From Streptomyces sp. NBC_01551 (GTDB lineage: Bacteria > Actinomycetota > Actinomycetes > Streptomycetales > Streptomycetaceae): a stretch of 64,000 bases of DNA. Of the stretch, positions 48,439 through 57,807 are shown piece after piece. Within the stretch, counting starts at the first letter, position 1; each line of letters begins with the position of its first letter. The notes under the pieces are model-generated. The model saw only the letters and a list, made by a program, of their open reading frames with translations, made no database searches and was not told where the DNA came from. The stretch spans positions 558,001 through 622,000 of the forward strand of contig NZ_JAPEPX010000001.1 in assembly GCF_026339935.1 (NCBI RefSeq), read 5' to 3'. A program made the translations under genes and the position numbers.

Positions 48439-48726
48439 ATGTCCGACACCGAGCCGGAGCGGCCCTCCGCGACGCTGGAGCTGCTGACGCTCCTCGCCGC
48501 CGGGGCCGCCGATCTGGCCCTGGACCAGTTACGCCAGTCCGCGGACCGGGCGCAGGAGGCACTGCGCCGGTCCGACCTGCGGGAGCTGCTCACGGACGGG
48601 GTGGTGGAACTGCGCAAGCGCGGCGAACTCGCCACCCGCCGGGCGGGAGCGGCGGCGGAGAACGAGAACTACCTGGAGACCATGGCCCGCCGCGCCGCCG
48701 AGCGGGCCGGCCACCCGCGTGCATGA
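48439..48726 (+). CDS. small helical protein upstream of polyprenyl synthase
   Basis: 95 residues from ATG (MSDTEPERPSATLELLTLL). Almost entirely helical and charged after a short Ala/Leu-rich segment (residues about 12-25), with heptad-like stretches (QLRQSADRAQEALRRSDLRELL). No known domain recognised. It overlaps the start of the polyprenyl synthase by 8 bp, so the two are coupled. It could be a membrane-docking or stabilising partner of the synthase (inference). The open frame extends upstream to 48259 but with poor ribosome sites. Confidence 0.65.
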   Translation: MSDTEPERPSATLELLTLLAAGAADLALDQLRQSADRAQEALRRSDLRELLTDGVVELRKRGELATRRAGAAAENENYLETMARRAAERAGHPRA

Positions 48727-49753
48727 CCACACCGGCTTCAAGGAGCGCGTCGACGAGGTGCTGGTCCGGCTTGCCGACGAGGAGGAAGAGGCCCTCCTCG
48801 GGCTGCACGCCGAACTCTCGCCGCTGACCGAGCAGTTGCGCCGTTCCCTGGCGCGCGGGAAGCGGATCCGCGCGGCGTTCCTGTACTGGGGGTGGCGGGC
48901 CGCGGGCCAGCCCGACTGCGAGTCCGTGATCCGGGCCGCGGCCGCCATGGAACTCGTCCACGCGGCGGCCTGCACCCACGACGACATCATCGACGGCAGC
49001 CGGATGCGGCACGGCCAGCTCACCGCGCACGCCGCCTTCGACGCCGCCGGACAGCGCTCCACGGCCCTCGCGATCATCCTCGGCGACCTGCTGATGGGGT
49101 ACGCGGGCCACCTGTTCACCTCCTGCGGGCTGCCCGGGGCCTACCTCGCGCGGACCGTCCCGCTGTGGACCACCCTGTTGCGCGAGACGATGGCCGGCGA
49201 GTTCCTGGAGGTGCTGCGCACCGCCGCCGGACCGGCCCGGGAACCGCGGGTGGCGGAGTCCCTGGAGGTGGCGCGCTACAAGACCGCCAAGTACACGGTG
49301 GAACGGCCGCTCCAGCTGGGCGCCACCCTCGGCGGCGGCCCGCGCGACCTGTCCGACGCGTTCTCGGCGTACGGACTGCCCCTCGGCGAGGCCTTCCAGC
49401 TGCGCGACGACCTGCTCGGCACCTTCGGCGACCCGGCCAGGACCGGCAAGTCGAACCTGGACGACCTGCGGGGCGGGAAACCCACCGCGCTGCTCGCCCT
49501 GACCCTGGAGGCGGCCGGGGAGGACGACCGCCGACTCCTCGGCAAGCTGGTCGGCAACCCGGATCTGGGCCCGGAAGAGGCCTCCTCCGTACGGGAGTTG
49601 ATGGAGCACCTCGGGGCCCGCGAACGGGTCGAGGCCATGATCCGGGAGCGGATCGACCGGGCGGCGGCCGCGCTGGACACCGTGGCGATGCCGGCGCAGG
49701 CGCGGTCCGCGCTGCGCGAGCTGGCCGGTACGGCCGCCGACCGCTCCCTGTAG
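48719..49753 (+). CDS. polyprenyl diphosphate synthase
   Basis: 344 residues, GTG start. First Asp-rich motif THDDIIDG near residue 88, second RDDLLGTFGDP near 225, and KSNLDDLRGGKPT, as in streptomycete GGPP/FPP synthases. It condenses isopentenyl diphosphate with an allylic starter; product length cannot be read with certainty (the small residues before the first Asp motif suggest C20 or longer). Overlaps the small gene upstream and is followed 46 bp later by an MpaB-type oxygenase. No encapsulin shell gene is nearby. Confidence 0.92.
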   Translation: MHDHTGFKERVDEVLVRLADEEEEALLGLHAELSPLTEQLRRSLARGKRIRAAFLYWGWRAAGQPDCESVIRAAAAMELVHAAACTHDDIIDGSRMRHGQLTAHAAFDAAGQRSTALAIILGDLLMGYAGHLFTSCGLPGAYLARTVPLWTTLLRETMAGEFLEVLRTAAGPAREPRVAESLEVARYKTAKYTVERPLQLGATLGGGPRDLSDAFSAYGLPLGEAFQLRDDLLGTFGDPARTGKSNLDDLRGGKPTALLALTLEAAGEDDRRLLGKLVGNPDLGPEEASSVRELMEHLGARERVEAMIRERIDRAAAALDTVAMPAQARSALRELAGTAADRSL

Positions 49754-49799
49754 TCACAGAAGCCAGTCATCACGAGCCATGACCAGAGGGACGACCGTA

Positions 49800-51017
49800 G
49801 TGAACGCCACCCACACCACCCCGTCGGCCGACCCGCAGGCCGATCCCCCGGCCGCCCCGCGCGGGGTCCGCTACGACGACGCCGCGCTCGACGTCCTGAG
49901 CGGCCAGGGGGACCCGCTCGCCGACGCGGCCGTGGCCACGATGATCCGCCGCGGCGAGGTGGGCGACCTCAACACCCTGATGCGGTTCTTCACCACCGCC
50001 GGGGACAAGCTCCCCGAGCGGCTCCCGGCGGCCGCGGCCGAGTACTTCGAGGCGACGGCGATGCCCCCGGCCTGGGTGGACTGGGACGTCATGGAGCGGG
50101 CCCGGCTGTTCTTCATCGACAACGCGGCCCACATCAACACCGGCCTGTCCTTCTCGGCGATGCCCGTGAGCTACGCCCTCCCCCGGCTCGCCCGGCTGCT
50201 CTCCTCGACGCACTCGCTCGCGTACCCGTCGCGGCGGATGGCCAACACGGGGCAGTTCGTCACGTACCTGATGCGGACCGACGCGTTCGCGGAGGGCAGC
50301 AAGTTCATCCCGGCCGCCCAGAAGGTTCGCCTTCTGCACGCCGCGGTCCGCCACCACCTGCGCGAGGGCGGCCACTGGGACGTGGCGCGGGACGGGCTGC
50401 CGATCTGCCAGGAGGACATGATCGGCGGGTTCGGCCTGTTCTCGCTGCTGGTCCTGGACGCCATGCACCGGCTCGGCGTACACATGACCGAGGAGGGCGC
50501 GGAGGCGTACTTCTACGCCTGGCGGGTCGTGGCCGCGATGCTGGGCTGCGACATGTCGGCGGCGCCCGAGACCCTCACCGAGTGCCGCGCATACCTCGAC
50601 CTCTACCTGCGGCGCGGTCTCGGCCCCTCCTCCGAGGGCGTCACGCTGAACGCCCAGCTGATGCGGCTGTACGAGGACGTGGTGCCCGGCACCCTCTTCG
50701 ACCCGATGGTCCCGGCGACCATCCGCTACCTCGTCGGCGACACCATCTCCGGCTGGCTGGAGGTCCCGCGCAGTCCCTGGGACGCGGCGGCCCGGGCCGT
50801 TCCCGTCTTCCTCGGACTGCTGGAGACCATCGAGGACAGCAGCCCGTTCGGGGAATGGGCGCTCGACAAGGCGGGCTCGGTCCTGTCGGGCCTCGAGCTG
50901 TCCGCCCTGACCCGGGGCAGGGTGATGCACCACGCGATCCCGGCGGAGCTGAAGCCCGAGTACGGCCTGAAGCCGCCGCGGACCGGCCGCTGGGTACCGC
51001 CGGCGCCGGTGCACTGA
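49800..51017 (+). CDS. MpaB / rubber oxygenase-type (DUF2236) protein
   Basis: 405 residues from GTG, 8 bp after AGGGA; ATG at 49779 is the alternative. The core PPAWVDWDVMERARLFFIDN and RRMANTGQFVTYLM...KVRLLHAAVRHHLR resembles the DUF2236 heme oxygenases that include latex-clearing protein and fungal MpaB. The His in HAAVR is the expected heme ligand. No signal peptide, unlike secreted rubber oxygenases. MpaB cleaves a prenyl side chain, so with the adjacent prenyl synthase this may oxidise an isoprenoid made by the operon (inference). Confidence 0.8.
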   Translation: MNATHTTPSADPQADPPAAPRGVRYDDAALDVLSGQGDPLADAAVATMIRRGEVGDLNTLMRFFTTAGDKLPERLPAAAAEYFEATAMPPAWVDWDVMERARLFFIDNAAHINTGLSFSAMPVSYALPRLARLLSSTHSLAYPSRRMANTGQFVTYLMRTDAFAEGSKFIPAAQKVRLLHAAVRHHLREGGHWDVARDGLPICQEDMIGGFGLFSLLVLDAMHRLGVHMTEEGAEAYFYAWRVVAAMLGCDMSAAPETLTECRAYLDLYLRRGLGPSSEGVTLNAQLMRLYEDVVPGTLFDPMVPATIRYLVGDTISGWLEVPRSPWDAAARAVPVFLGLLETIEDSSPFGEWALDKAGSVLSGLELSALTRGRVMHHAIPAELKPEYGLKPPRTGRWVPPAPVH

Positions 51018-51032
51018 GCGGGGCCCGCACAG

Positions 51033-51054
51033 TTCTTGACCTCTGAGTCAAGAA
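51033..51054. promoter_or_regulatory. operator and promoter of TetR gene
   Basis: Perfect inverted repeat with 8-bp arms TTCTTGAC and GTCAAGAA, 6-base spacer. The left arm supplies a TTGACC -35 (51036-51041), followed after 18 bp by TAGCGT as -10. The operator overlaps the -35, so bound repressor would block its own promoter. Confidence 0.65.
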
Positions 51055-51072
51055 TCGGATAGCGTACCGATC

Positions 51073-51651
51073 ATGGGAAGGCCGAAGCAGTTCGATCCGG
51101 ACGCCGCCGTCGAGCAGGCCATGCAGGTGTTCTGGCGCAAGGGGTACGCCGCCAGCACCCCGCAGGACCTGGTCGACGCGCTCGGCATCGGCAAGGGCAG
51201 CCTCTACAACGCCTTCGGCAGCAAGCACGCCCTGTTCGAGCTGGCGCTCCGGCGCTATCGCGACAGCCAGGCCCTCGCCCTGGTGGAGCTGCTCGAAGAG
51301 CCCGGCCCGGTCAAGGCCCGGCTGCGCAGGACGCTGGAGCTGCTCGCCGAGATGGACCTGGCCGACCCGGACCGTCGCGGCTGCCTGGCCGTGAACACCG
51401 CGGCCGAGCTCGCCGGAACCGACGAGGTGGCGACCGGGCTCGTACGGCGCATGTTCGATCGCACCGAGGGCGCCTTCCGCGCCCTGATCGAGGAGGGCCA
51501 GCGGTCCGGGGAGATCGCGCCCGGGCGCGACCCGGCCGCCCTGGGCAGCATGCTGCTGAACACGGTGGTGGGGCTGCGGCTCATGGCGCGCGTCGCCGAA
51601 GGGTCCGGCCGGCTCACCCGGGTGATCGACGCGACCGTCGACTCCCTCTGA
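51073..51651 (+). CDS. TetR family regulator
   Basis: 192 residues. HTH: MQVFWRKGYAASTPQDLVDALGIGKGSLYNAFGSKHALFE. The NAFGSK motif and C-terminal domain (RRGCLAVNTAAEL) are typical of the TetR group near SDR or oxidoreductase genes. Followed by an SDR on the same strand; the intergenic region contains a pentamer repeat and an imperfect palindrome. Confidence 0.92.
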   Translation: MGRPKQFDPDAAVEQAMQVFWRKGYAASTPQDLVDALGIGKGSLYNAFGSKHALFELALRRYRDSQALALVELLEEPGPVKARLRRTLELLAEMDLADPDRRGCLAVNTAAELAGTDEVATGLVRRMFDRTEGAFRALIEEGQRSGEIAPGRDPAALGSMLLNTVVGLRLMARVAEGSGRLTRVIDATVDSL

Positions 51652-51668
51652 CCTGAACGGCCCCCTCC

Positions 51669-51703
51669 GACCCGACCCGACCCGACCCGACCCGACCTGA
51701 CCT
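51669..51703 (+). repeat. pentanucleotide tandem repeat
   Basis: Five GACCC units followed by two GACCT units in the TetR-SDR gap. Likely slippage-prone; no coding effect. Confidence 0.85.
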
Positions 51704-51805
51704 GAACCACGGAAACCCATCCCATGGGCTCCCGCCACCCACATTTTGTACTCACAGTTCAAAAATCGTTGGCGGCGCCTCGCCGTCCAGAGAATCCGGA
51801 GTGTC

Positions 51806-52588
51806 GTGAACCTCAACCTGACCGCCAAGACTGCCGTCGTCACCGGCGCGAGCCGCGGCATCGGCCTCGCCACCGTCCGGACCCTGATCGCCGAAGGCGT
51901 CCGCGTCGTGGGCGCCGCCCGCACCCTCACCCCCGAACTGAAGGAGACCGGCGCGCACGCGGTGCCGGCCGACCTGAGCACCGCCGAGGGCGTCACCACC
52001 CTCATCGACGGCGCCCTCGCCGAGCTCGGCGGCATCGATCTCCTGGTCAACAACGTCGGAGGCGGGGACGACGTCCGGCCCGTCGGCTTCCTCGACACCG
52101 ACGACTCCCAGTGGACCCGGACCTTCGACATCAACCTGCTCAGCGCCGTCCGCACGACCCGGGCCGCCCTGCCCAGCCTGATCGAACGCCGCGGCGCGAT
52201 CGTCAACGTCTCCTCCGTCAACTCCCGGCTCCCTTCCGCCGGCCCGGTGGCCTACAGCGCCGCCAAGGCGGCCCTGGCGGCGCTCGGCAAGTCCCTGGCC
52301 GAGGAGTTCGGCCCCCGGGGCGTGCGCGTCAACACCGTCTCCCCCGGAGTGGTCCGCACCTCCCTCTGGGAGGACCCCGACGGCTACGGCGGCAAGGTGG
52401 CGGCCGCGGCCGGTGTCGAGCACGCCGCCTTCCTCCGGCAGATCCCGCAGGCCTTCGGCATCACCACCGGGCGCGTCACGGAACCGGGGGAGGTCGCCGC
52501 CCTGATCGCCTTCCTCCTCTCCGACGTCGCCGGCAACATCACCGGCGCCGACCACGTCATCGACGGCGGCACGGTCAAGACACTCTGA
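51806..52588 (+). CDS. short-chain dehydrogenase/reductase
   Basis: 260 residues from GTG (VNLNLTAKTAVVTGASRGIGLA). NAD(P) motif TGASRGIG, NNVGG, catalytic Ser in NVSSVNSRL, and YSAAK; ends in a GADHVIDGGTVKTL FabG-like tail. Probably a 3-oxoacyl-ACP reductase-like oxidoreductase. An imperfect palindrome with arms TTTTGTAC and GTTCAAAA at 51743-51763 may be the operator of the upstream TetR. Confidence 0.9.
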   Translation: MNLNLTAKTAVVTGASRGIGLATVRTLIAEGVRVVGAARTLTPELKETGAHAVPADLSTAEGVTTLIDGALAELGGIDLLVNNVGGGDDVRPVGFLDTDDSQWTRTFDINLLSAVRTTRAALPSLIERRGAIVNVSSVNSRLPSAGPVAYSAAKAALAALGKSLAEEFGPRGVRVNTVSPGVVRTSLWEDPDGYGGKVAAAAGVEHAAFLRQIPQAFGITTGRVTEPGEVAALIAFLLSDVAGNITGADHVIDGGTVKTL

Positions 52589-52662
52589 TCCGGGAAGCGC
52601 GCCGAGACGCTGCCGCGCGGATACCGAGGGGGATAATTCGTACCGTCCCCGGCGGATGGTGA

Positions 52663-54297
52663 GTGCGTATGGTCCCCGAGAAAGCAGAGCCGAGGCAGTC
52701 GCGTCGGCGTGTGCTCGGCGCCGTCAGCGGGGTGGTCGCCGCGTGTGCCGGGCTGGCGGTGGCGGAGCTGGCGGCCGTCGTCGTGCGGCCCGAGGCCGCG
52801 CCGCTCACGGCTGTCGGCGGGGCGGTGGTCGACCGTACGCCGGCCGCCCTCAAGGAGTGGGCGATCCGCCAGTTCGGGACCGCCGACAAGCTGGTGCTGA
52901 CCCTCGGCATCGTCGCCGTCCTCGCCGTGGTGGCCGCACTGGCCGGGCTGATCGCCGTACGGCACCTGCCCGCCGGGATCGCCCTCGCCGGGTCCTTCGG
53001 GCTGATCGGGGCGGCGGCCGCGCTCAGTCGCCCCGAGGCCTCGTGGAACGACGCGCTGCCCTCGCTGGTCGGCGCTCTGGCCTCGGCCGGGGTGCTGTAC
53101 CTGCTGGTCACGGCGGTGAACCGGCCCCGGCTGGCGGGCGCGCCGCCCGGCGGGACCTGGGCGATGGACCGGCGCGGCTTCGGGCGGATGGTGCTCGCGG
53201 TGCTCGCGGTCTCGGCGGGCGCCGGATACGCCGGGCGGCGCCTGGGCGCCTACGGCTCGGCGGGGGCCACCACCTCGCGGGCCGACCTCGTCCTGCCCCG
53301 GCCGGCCGTGCCGGCGCCGCCCGTACCGGCGGGGGCGGAGCTGCGGGTGCCCGGGATCTCGCCGTTCGTCACCCCGAACCGGGACTTCTACCGGGTGGAC
53401 ACCGCCCTGGTCGTCCCGCGCGTGGACGCGGACGGCTGGCGGCTGACCCTCCACGGCGAGGGCGTCACCCGCCCCCTCACCCTCGACCTGCGGGAGCTCC
53501 TCGCCCGCCCGCTCGTCGAGCACGACATCACCTTGACCTGCGTGTCCAACGAGGTCGGCGGCCCGTACGCGGGCAACGCCCGCTGGCTCGGGGTCCGCCT
53601 CGCCGACCTGCTCCGCGAGGCGGGCGTCCGGCCGCCGTCACAGGGTGGCCCGGCCGACCAGCTGGTGGCGCGCTCGGTGGACGGCATGACCCTCGGCACA
53701 CCCGTCGAGACGGTCATGGACGGCCGGGAGGCGCTGCTGGCCGTCGGGATGAACGGCGAGCCGCTGCCCTTCGCCCACGGCTTCCCCGTACGGATGGTCG
53801 TACCGGGCCTGTACGGGTACGTCTCCGCCTGCAAGTGGCTGACCGAGCTGCGGCTGACCACCTTCGCGGCGTACGACGCGTACTGGGTCCGGCGTTCCTG
53901 GGCGGCGCGGGGGCCGGTCAAGACCCAGTCGCGGATCGACACCCCGCGCCCGTTGGCCGAACCGACCGAGGGCCGGGTCGCGGTGGCCGGGGTGGCATGG
54001 GCGCAGCACCGGGGCATCGCCGGGGTGGAGGTTCGGGTGGACGGCGGGCCGTGGCAGGAGGCCCGGCTGGCGGCCGCCGACGGGGTCGACACCTGGCGCC
54101 AGTGGGTGTGGCAGTGGGCGGCCACCCCGGGTACGCACACCCTGGAGGTCCGCGCCACGGACGGCGCCGGCGCCGTCCAGACGGGCGAGCGCGCCGGGAC
54201 CGTCCCGGACGGGGCGACGGGCTGGCACTCCGTGGTGGTGCGGGTCCGCGCCCACACCGGGCTCACGGGCGCGGCGCGAGGATCAGGTCGGTCTTGA
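52663..54297 (+). CDS. membrane-anchored sulfite-oxidase-like molybdopterin protein
   Basis: 544 residues. N-terminal region has about five membrane helices (to about residue 195). The extracytoplasmic oxidoreductase domain follows (about 225-430), with the Mo-coordinating Cys in LTCVSNEVGGPYAGNARWLGV and PVRMVVPGLYGYVSACKW. A dimerisation-like C-terminal domain (about 440-525) ends it. Substrate unknown; acts at the outer face. GTG start, ATG at 52669 possible. The 3' end overlaps the convergent gene by 35 bp. Confidence 0.92.
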   Translation: MRMVPEKAEPRQSRRRVLGAVSGVVAACAGLAVAELAAVVVRPEAAPLTAVGGAVVDRTPAALKEWAIRQFGTADKLVLTLGIVAVLAVVAALAGLIAVRHLPAGIALAGSFGLIGAAAALSRPEASWNDALPSLVGALASAGVLYLLVTAVNRPRLAGAPPGGTWAMDRRGFGRMVLAVLAVSAGAGYAGRRLGAYGSAGATTSRADLVLPRPAVPAPPVPAGAELRVPGISPFVTPNRDFYRVDTALVVPRVDADGWRLTLHGEGVTRPLTLDLRELLARPLVEHDITLTCVSNEVGGPYAGNARWLGVRLADLLREAGVRPPSQGGPADQLVARSVDGMTLGTPVETVMDGREALLAVGMNGEPLPFAHGFPVRMVVPGLYGYVSACKWLTELRLTTFAAYDAYWVRRSWAARGPVKTQSRIDTPRPLAEPTEGRVAVAGVAWAQHRGIAGVEVRVDGGPWQEARLAAADGVDTWRQWVWQWAATPGTHTLEVRATDGAGAVQTGERAGTVPDGATGWHSVVVRVRAHTGLTGAARGSGRS

Positions 54298-55156
54298 AGG
54301 CCTCCCGCTCCAGCAGCCAGCCCTCCGGGCGGAGCTTGCCGATCAGGTCGCAGCGGAGGTCCACGGCCTCGCGCAAGGTGGCCGCCTTCGCGGTGATCTC
54401 GGCGAACCAGGTCGGCTCGCCGGCCTCCGTGTACAGCGGGGTCACCTGCATCTCCAGCGGGCGGCCGAGCAGCCGACCGGAGTAGTTGGTCTGCCGAAGG
54501 GGCCCGTACACGAGGGAGTTGGCGGTCACGGACTCGGCCCAGCCGGCCGGTTTCGGCGGCCATTTGCGGAGCTTGCCGGGCATCCGGTCGCGGGCGAGGG
54601 CGCGGGAGGCGTCGGGGCCGGGCAGCTCCCCGGGGGCGAGGTGCGGGGCGGGTTCGCGCTTCTTGTTGCAGAAGTCGAGGGTGGCCCGGGCGTACCCCAG
54701 GTTGACCTGCGGCACGTAATTGGTGTCGCTCGCGTCGAAGTTGACCGCCCGGGCGATGTCGAGCGCGCGCCGTACGGCCTCCGGGTCGGCGCCGTCGCCC
54801 TCGATGGCGAAGCGGGTCTTGTAGGTCAGGCGGACGTGGTTCTCGTCGCCGTCGCGGCGCATCCGGATGATCCAGCGCTGGGCGGCGAGGCTCAGCCGGT
54901 CGTCGTCCACGTACTGGGCGCACTCGAAGCCGACGGCCCCTGCGAGACGCAGGACGGCGGCTGGCTCCGCCAGGGGTACGCCGTCCGCGTCCAGCACCTT
55001 CGCGGGATCCAGTAACAGCTTGACCTGGTAGGTGGGTTCGGCGCAGACCGCGCGCCGCGAGGGGACGGTGACGGCGGCCGCGGCGGAGCCCACCGCGGTG
55101 ACCCGCAGGCCGCGAAAGCGGTGACCGGGGGCACTCTCGGCGAATCCGTTGATCAC
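54263..55156 (-). CDS. CYTH-like protein, probably secreted
   Basis: About 297 residues from the GTG at 55156 (VINGFAESAPGHRF...); open frame continues to 55255 and the start is uncertain. A short hydrophobic stretch (VTAVGSAAAAVTV) may be a signal or anchor. The core YQVKLLLDPAKVLD, then RLTYKTRFAI, YVPQVNLGYARATLDFCNK and GWLLEREAFKTDLIL follows a streptomycete protein family with CYTH-like triphosphate-tunnel features. Enzyme activity is unproven. Confidence 0.65.
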   Translation of the reverse strand: MINGFAESAPGHRFRGLRVTAVGSAAAAVTVPSRRAVCAEPTYQVKLLLDPAKVLDADGVPLAEPAAVLRLAGAVGFECAQYVDDDRLSLAAQRWIIRMRRDGDENHVRLTYKTRFAIEGDGADPEAVRRALDIARAVNFDASDTNYVPQVNLGYARATLDFCNKKREPAPHLAPGELPGPDASRALARDRMPGKLRKWPPKPAGWAESVTANSLVYGPLRQTNYSGRLLGRPLEMQVTPLYTEAGEPTWFAEITAKAATLREAVDLRCDLIGKLRPEGWLLEREAFKTDLILAPRP

Positions 55157-55336
55157 AGCACATACAACGCCATCGGGGCGCGGGAGGTACGCCCGGACGG
55201 CCCATGTCGGCAAGTCGTTCGAAGGCCACCTCATACCGTCCGACACGGCGCGCACCGGCCCTTCCGGGAGCGCCTGCGGGAGCGGGGCTCCCCGTACATT
55301 GGCAGCACGACCCAGGACACGTCAGGAGCCCGGACC

Positions 55337-56437
55337 GTGGAGCTGACCAGTACGTCGTTCCTCGTCACGCTCATCGTCGTCACCGCCCTCGCGATGCTCG
55401 CCCTGCTGCTGCTGTGGAACCGGATCCCGGGACCCGGGTGGGTGCGCTGGCCGGCGCGGGTGCTGATGATCGCGCTGTGCCAGCTCACCGCCATCTGTGC
55501 CGTCGCCACCTCGATCAACGGCAGCTACGGCTTGTACGCCTCCTGGGACGACCTGCTGGACACCGACACCGGGCGGAACGCCTCGGTGACCGGTCCGCCG
55601 CTGGGGCGGGCCCGGTTCACGCAGGGCGGCGACGGCACCCAGAGCACCTACTTCCGCGGCTCCCACTCGAAGCTCGCCGGGCAGGTGATCGTCTGGACTC
55701 CCCCGGAGTACGAGGCCCCGGGAGCGGAGAAGACCCGGTTCCCGGTGCTGATGCTGCTGCACGGGTACCCGGGCTCGCCCCGGACCTGGATCGACCTGGG
55801 CAACATGCCGGGGTCCCTGGAGCAGCTGGTGCGCACGGGCGGTGCCCACCCGTTCATCGTGGTGATCCCGGAGCTCTATCCCGGCGGGAAGAACACCGAC
55901 TGCGCGAACGTCGGGCGGCACCGGGTGGCCGACTGGCTCGGCCAGGACGTGCCGGACCTGGTCGCCCGGAACTTCCGTACCCTGCGCCGGCCAGAGGGCT
56001 GGGGGCTGCTGGGCGTGTCCACCGGGGGGTTCTGCGCGGCCGAGCTGCCGCTCCGGTTCCCGAAGGTGTTCCGCGCGGGCGCGGCCCTGGACCCCGACCC
56101 GCTGGCCGGGGACCCGGCGGTGCTGTCCGACCCGGCGGTGCGGGAGCGCAACAGCCCGCTGTGGCTGCTGACGCACACGAAGAACGCCGACACCGGCCTG
56201 TTCCTGGCCACCTCCGCGCAGGACAAGGACAGCCCGCCGGCCCAGCTGGCCGTGTTCGCCAAGGCCGCCGAGGGTACCGGCGTGCGCGTCAGGACCCTCG
56301 TCCGGCCCCAGGGCGGCCACAACTTCCAGACCTGGAGCGGGATGTACCCGGAGGCGCTGGGCTGGCTGAGTACGGAGCTCCCCCCGCCGGGCTCCGGCCG
56401 CCCGGGCGGTCCGGCCGACGCGGTGGACCGGGAGTGA
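55337..56437 (+). CDS. membrane-anchored esterase (antigen 85/esterase D-like)
   Basis: 366 residues from GTG with AGGAG upstream. Two N-terminal membrane helices then an alpha/beta hydrolase: MLLHGYPGSPRTW, nucleophile elbow LLGVSTGGFCA, and C-terminal PQGGHNFQTW for the His. Family of putative esterases related to mycolyltransferase-fold proteins. Exposed outside the membrane; substrate unknown. Confidence 0.87.
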   Translation: MELTSTSFLVTLIVVTALAMLALLLLWNRIPGPGWVRWPARVLMIALCQLTAICAVATSINGSYGLYASWDDLLDTDTGRNASVTGPPLGRARFTQGGDGTQSTYFRGSHSKLAGQVIVWTPPEYEAPGAEKTRFPVLMLLHGYPGSPRTWIDLGNMPGSLEQLVRTGGAHPFIVVIPELYPGGKNTDCANVGRHRVADWLGQDVPDLVARNFRTLRRPEGWGLLGVSTGGFCAAELPLRFPKVFRAGAALDPDPLAGDPAVLSDPAVRERNSPLWLLTHTKNADTGLFLATSAQDKDSPPAQLAVFAKAAEGTGVRVRTLVRPQGGHNFQTWSGMYPEALGWLSTELPPPGSGRPGGPADAVDRE

Positions 56438-56455
56438 GCGGCCGTCCGTGGCGGG

Positions 56456-57721
56456 TCAGTTCCGGTCCAGGCGTACCGGAAGGGCCTGGACGCTGTTGCC
56501 GATGAAGCTGCGCTGGTGCGGGAGTTCGGGCTCGGGGACGGCGAGGTCGAGGTCGGGGAAGCGGGTGAACAGCCGCTCCAGGGCGATGGTGGCCTCCAGC
56601 CGGGCGAGCGGGGCCCCGACGCAGTAGTGCGCGCCGTGGCCGAAGGAGAGGTTGCGGGCGGCGGTGGGGCGGGTGAGGTCGAAGCGGTCGGCGTCGGGGC
56701 CGTGGAAGGCCGCGTCCCTGCCGGCGGCGGTGTACCCGGCGAGGACCGGGGTGCCCTGCCGGATCACGGTCCCGCCGACGGCCAGGTCGCGGGTGGGGTA
56801 GCGGAACGGGAACCAGCTGACGGGGCCGTCGAAGCGCAGGGTCTCGTCGACCACGTCCGACCAGCTGGCCTTGCCCTCCCGGACGAGCGCCAGCTGGTCG
56901 CGGTGGGTGCAGAGCGCGCGGACGGCGTTGCTGATGAGGTTGAGGGTGGTTTCGTGGCCCGCGACGAGCATCAGACGCATGGTGCCGATGAGTTCGGCCT
57001 CGGTGAGGCGGTCGCCGTCGCCCTCGCGGGCGGCGATCAGGGCGCTGGTGAGGTCATCGCCGGGGCTTTCGCGGCGGGCGGCCGCGATGGTGCCCATCAG
57101 CTCGACGAGTTCCCGTACGGCGGCCATCGCCTCGGCGGGGGTGGTGTCGGTGGCGATGATCACGGTGTTGGACAGGTGGTGCAGCCGGTCCCGGTGCTCC
57201 GGGTCGACCCCGAGGAGCTCGCAGATCACGCTCATCGGGAGCGGGAGGGCGAAGTGCGTGCGCAGGTCGGCGACCCCGTCGGGGGCTTGCGCCGCGGCCC
57301 GGGCCAGGCCGTCCAGCAGCCCGGCGGTCAGCTCCTCGACGCGCGGGCGCAGCCGCTCCACCTGGCGGACGGTGAAGGCGTTGCCGACGAGCGAGCGCAG
57401 CCGGCGGTGATCGGCGTCATCGGCGGTGTGCATGCCCTGGGCGTTGGCGAACACCCGCAGCGGCCAGTCGGGGGCGATGGTGCCGTCGTGCAGGGCCGGG
57501 AAGTGCCGGGCGTCCTTGGCCACGTCGGGGTGGCCGAGGAACTCCCTCAGCGCGTCGTGTCCGAGCACGACCGCACCGGGCACACCGCCGGGGAGCACGA
57601 CCTCGGCCACGGCGCCCCGGGCGCGCAGCCGGGCGTTCAGCGCGTGCGGGCAGCCGCCCGCGGGGTCGATGACGTGTGCGGGGGCGGAGGTATCGGCGTT
57701 GGCGTGGGCATCGGCGTTCAA
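56456..57721 (-). CDS. cytochrome P450
   Basis: 421 residues from a TTG start chosen because AGGAGA lies 7 bp upstream; an ATG at 57763 would add 14 residues. Standard P450 marks: I-helix AGHETT, ExxR in VVDETLRFDGPVSWFPFR, heme loop LSFGHGAHYCVGAPLARLE. Probable soluble class I monooxygenase using ferredoxin from elsewhere. No biosynthetic cluster is obvious around it. Confidence 0.94.
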   Translation of the reverse strand: MNADAHANADTSAPAHVIDPAGGCPHALNARLRARGAVAEVVLPGGVPGAVVLGHDALREFLGHPDVAKDARHFPALHDGTIAPDWPLRVFANAQGMHTADDADHRRLRSLVGNAFTVRQVERLRPRVEELTAGLLDGLARAAAQAPDGVADLRTHFALPLPMSVICELLGVDPEHRDRLHHLSNTVIIATDTTPAEAMAAVRELVELMGTIAAARRESPGDDLTSALIAAREGDGDRLTEAELIGTMRLMLVAGHETTLNLISNAVRALCTHRDQLALVREGKASWSDVVDETLRFDGPVSWFPFRYPTRDLAVGGTVIRQGTPVLAGYTAAGRDAAFHGPDADRFDLTRPTAARNLSFGHGAHYCVGAPLARLEATIALERLFTRFPDLDLAVPEPELPHQRSFIGNSVQALPVRLDRN

Positions 57722-57807
57722 GCCAGGTCTCCTGACCGGGTGCGGACGAAATTCGGTCAACATTGCGGCCTGGACACCGAGTTGTACAAGCGATTACCCG
57801 CCGCGTC

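Noticed and set aside
48719..49753. Family 2 encapsulin cargo prenyltransferase
   Set aside because: No shell (cyclic-nucleotide-domain encapsulin) gene and no long disordered N-terminal cargo tail; the protein is a plain prenyl synthase.
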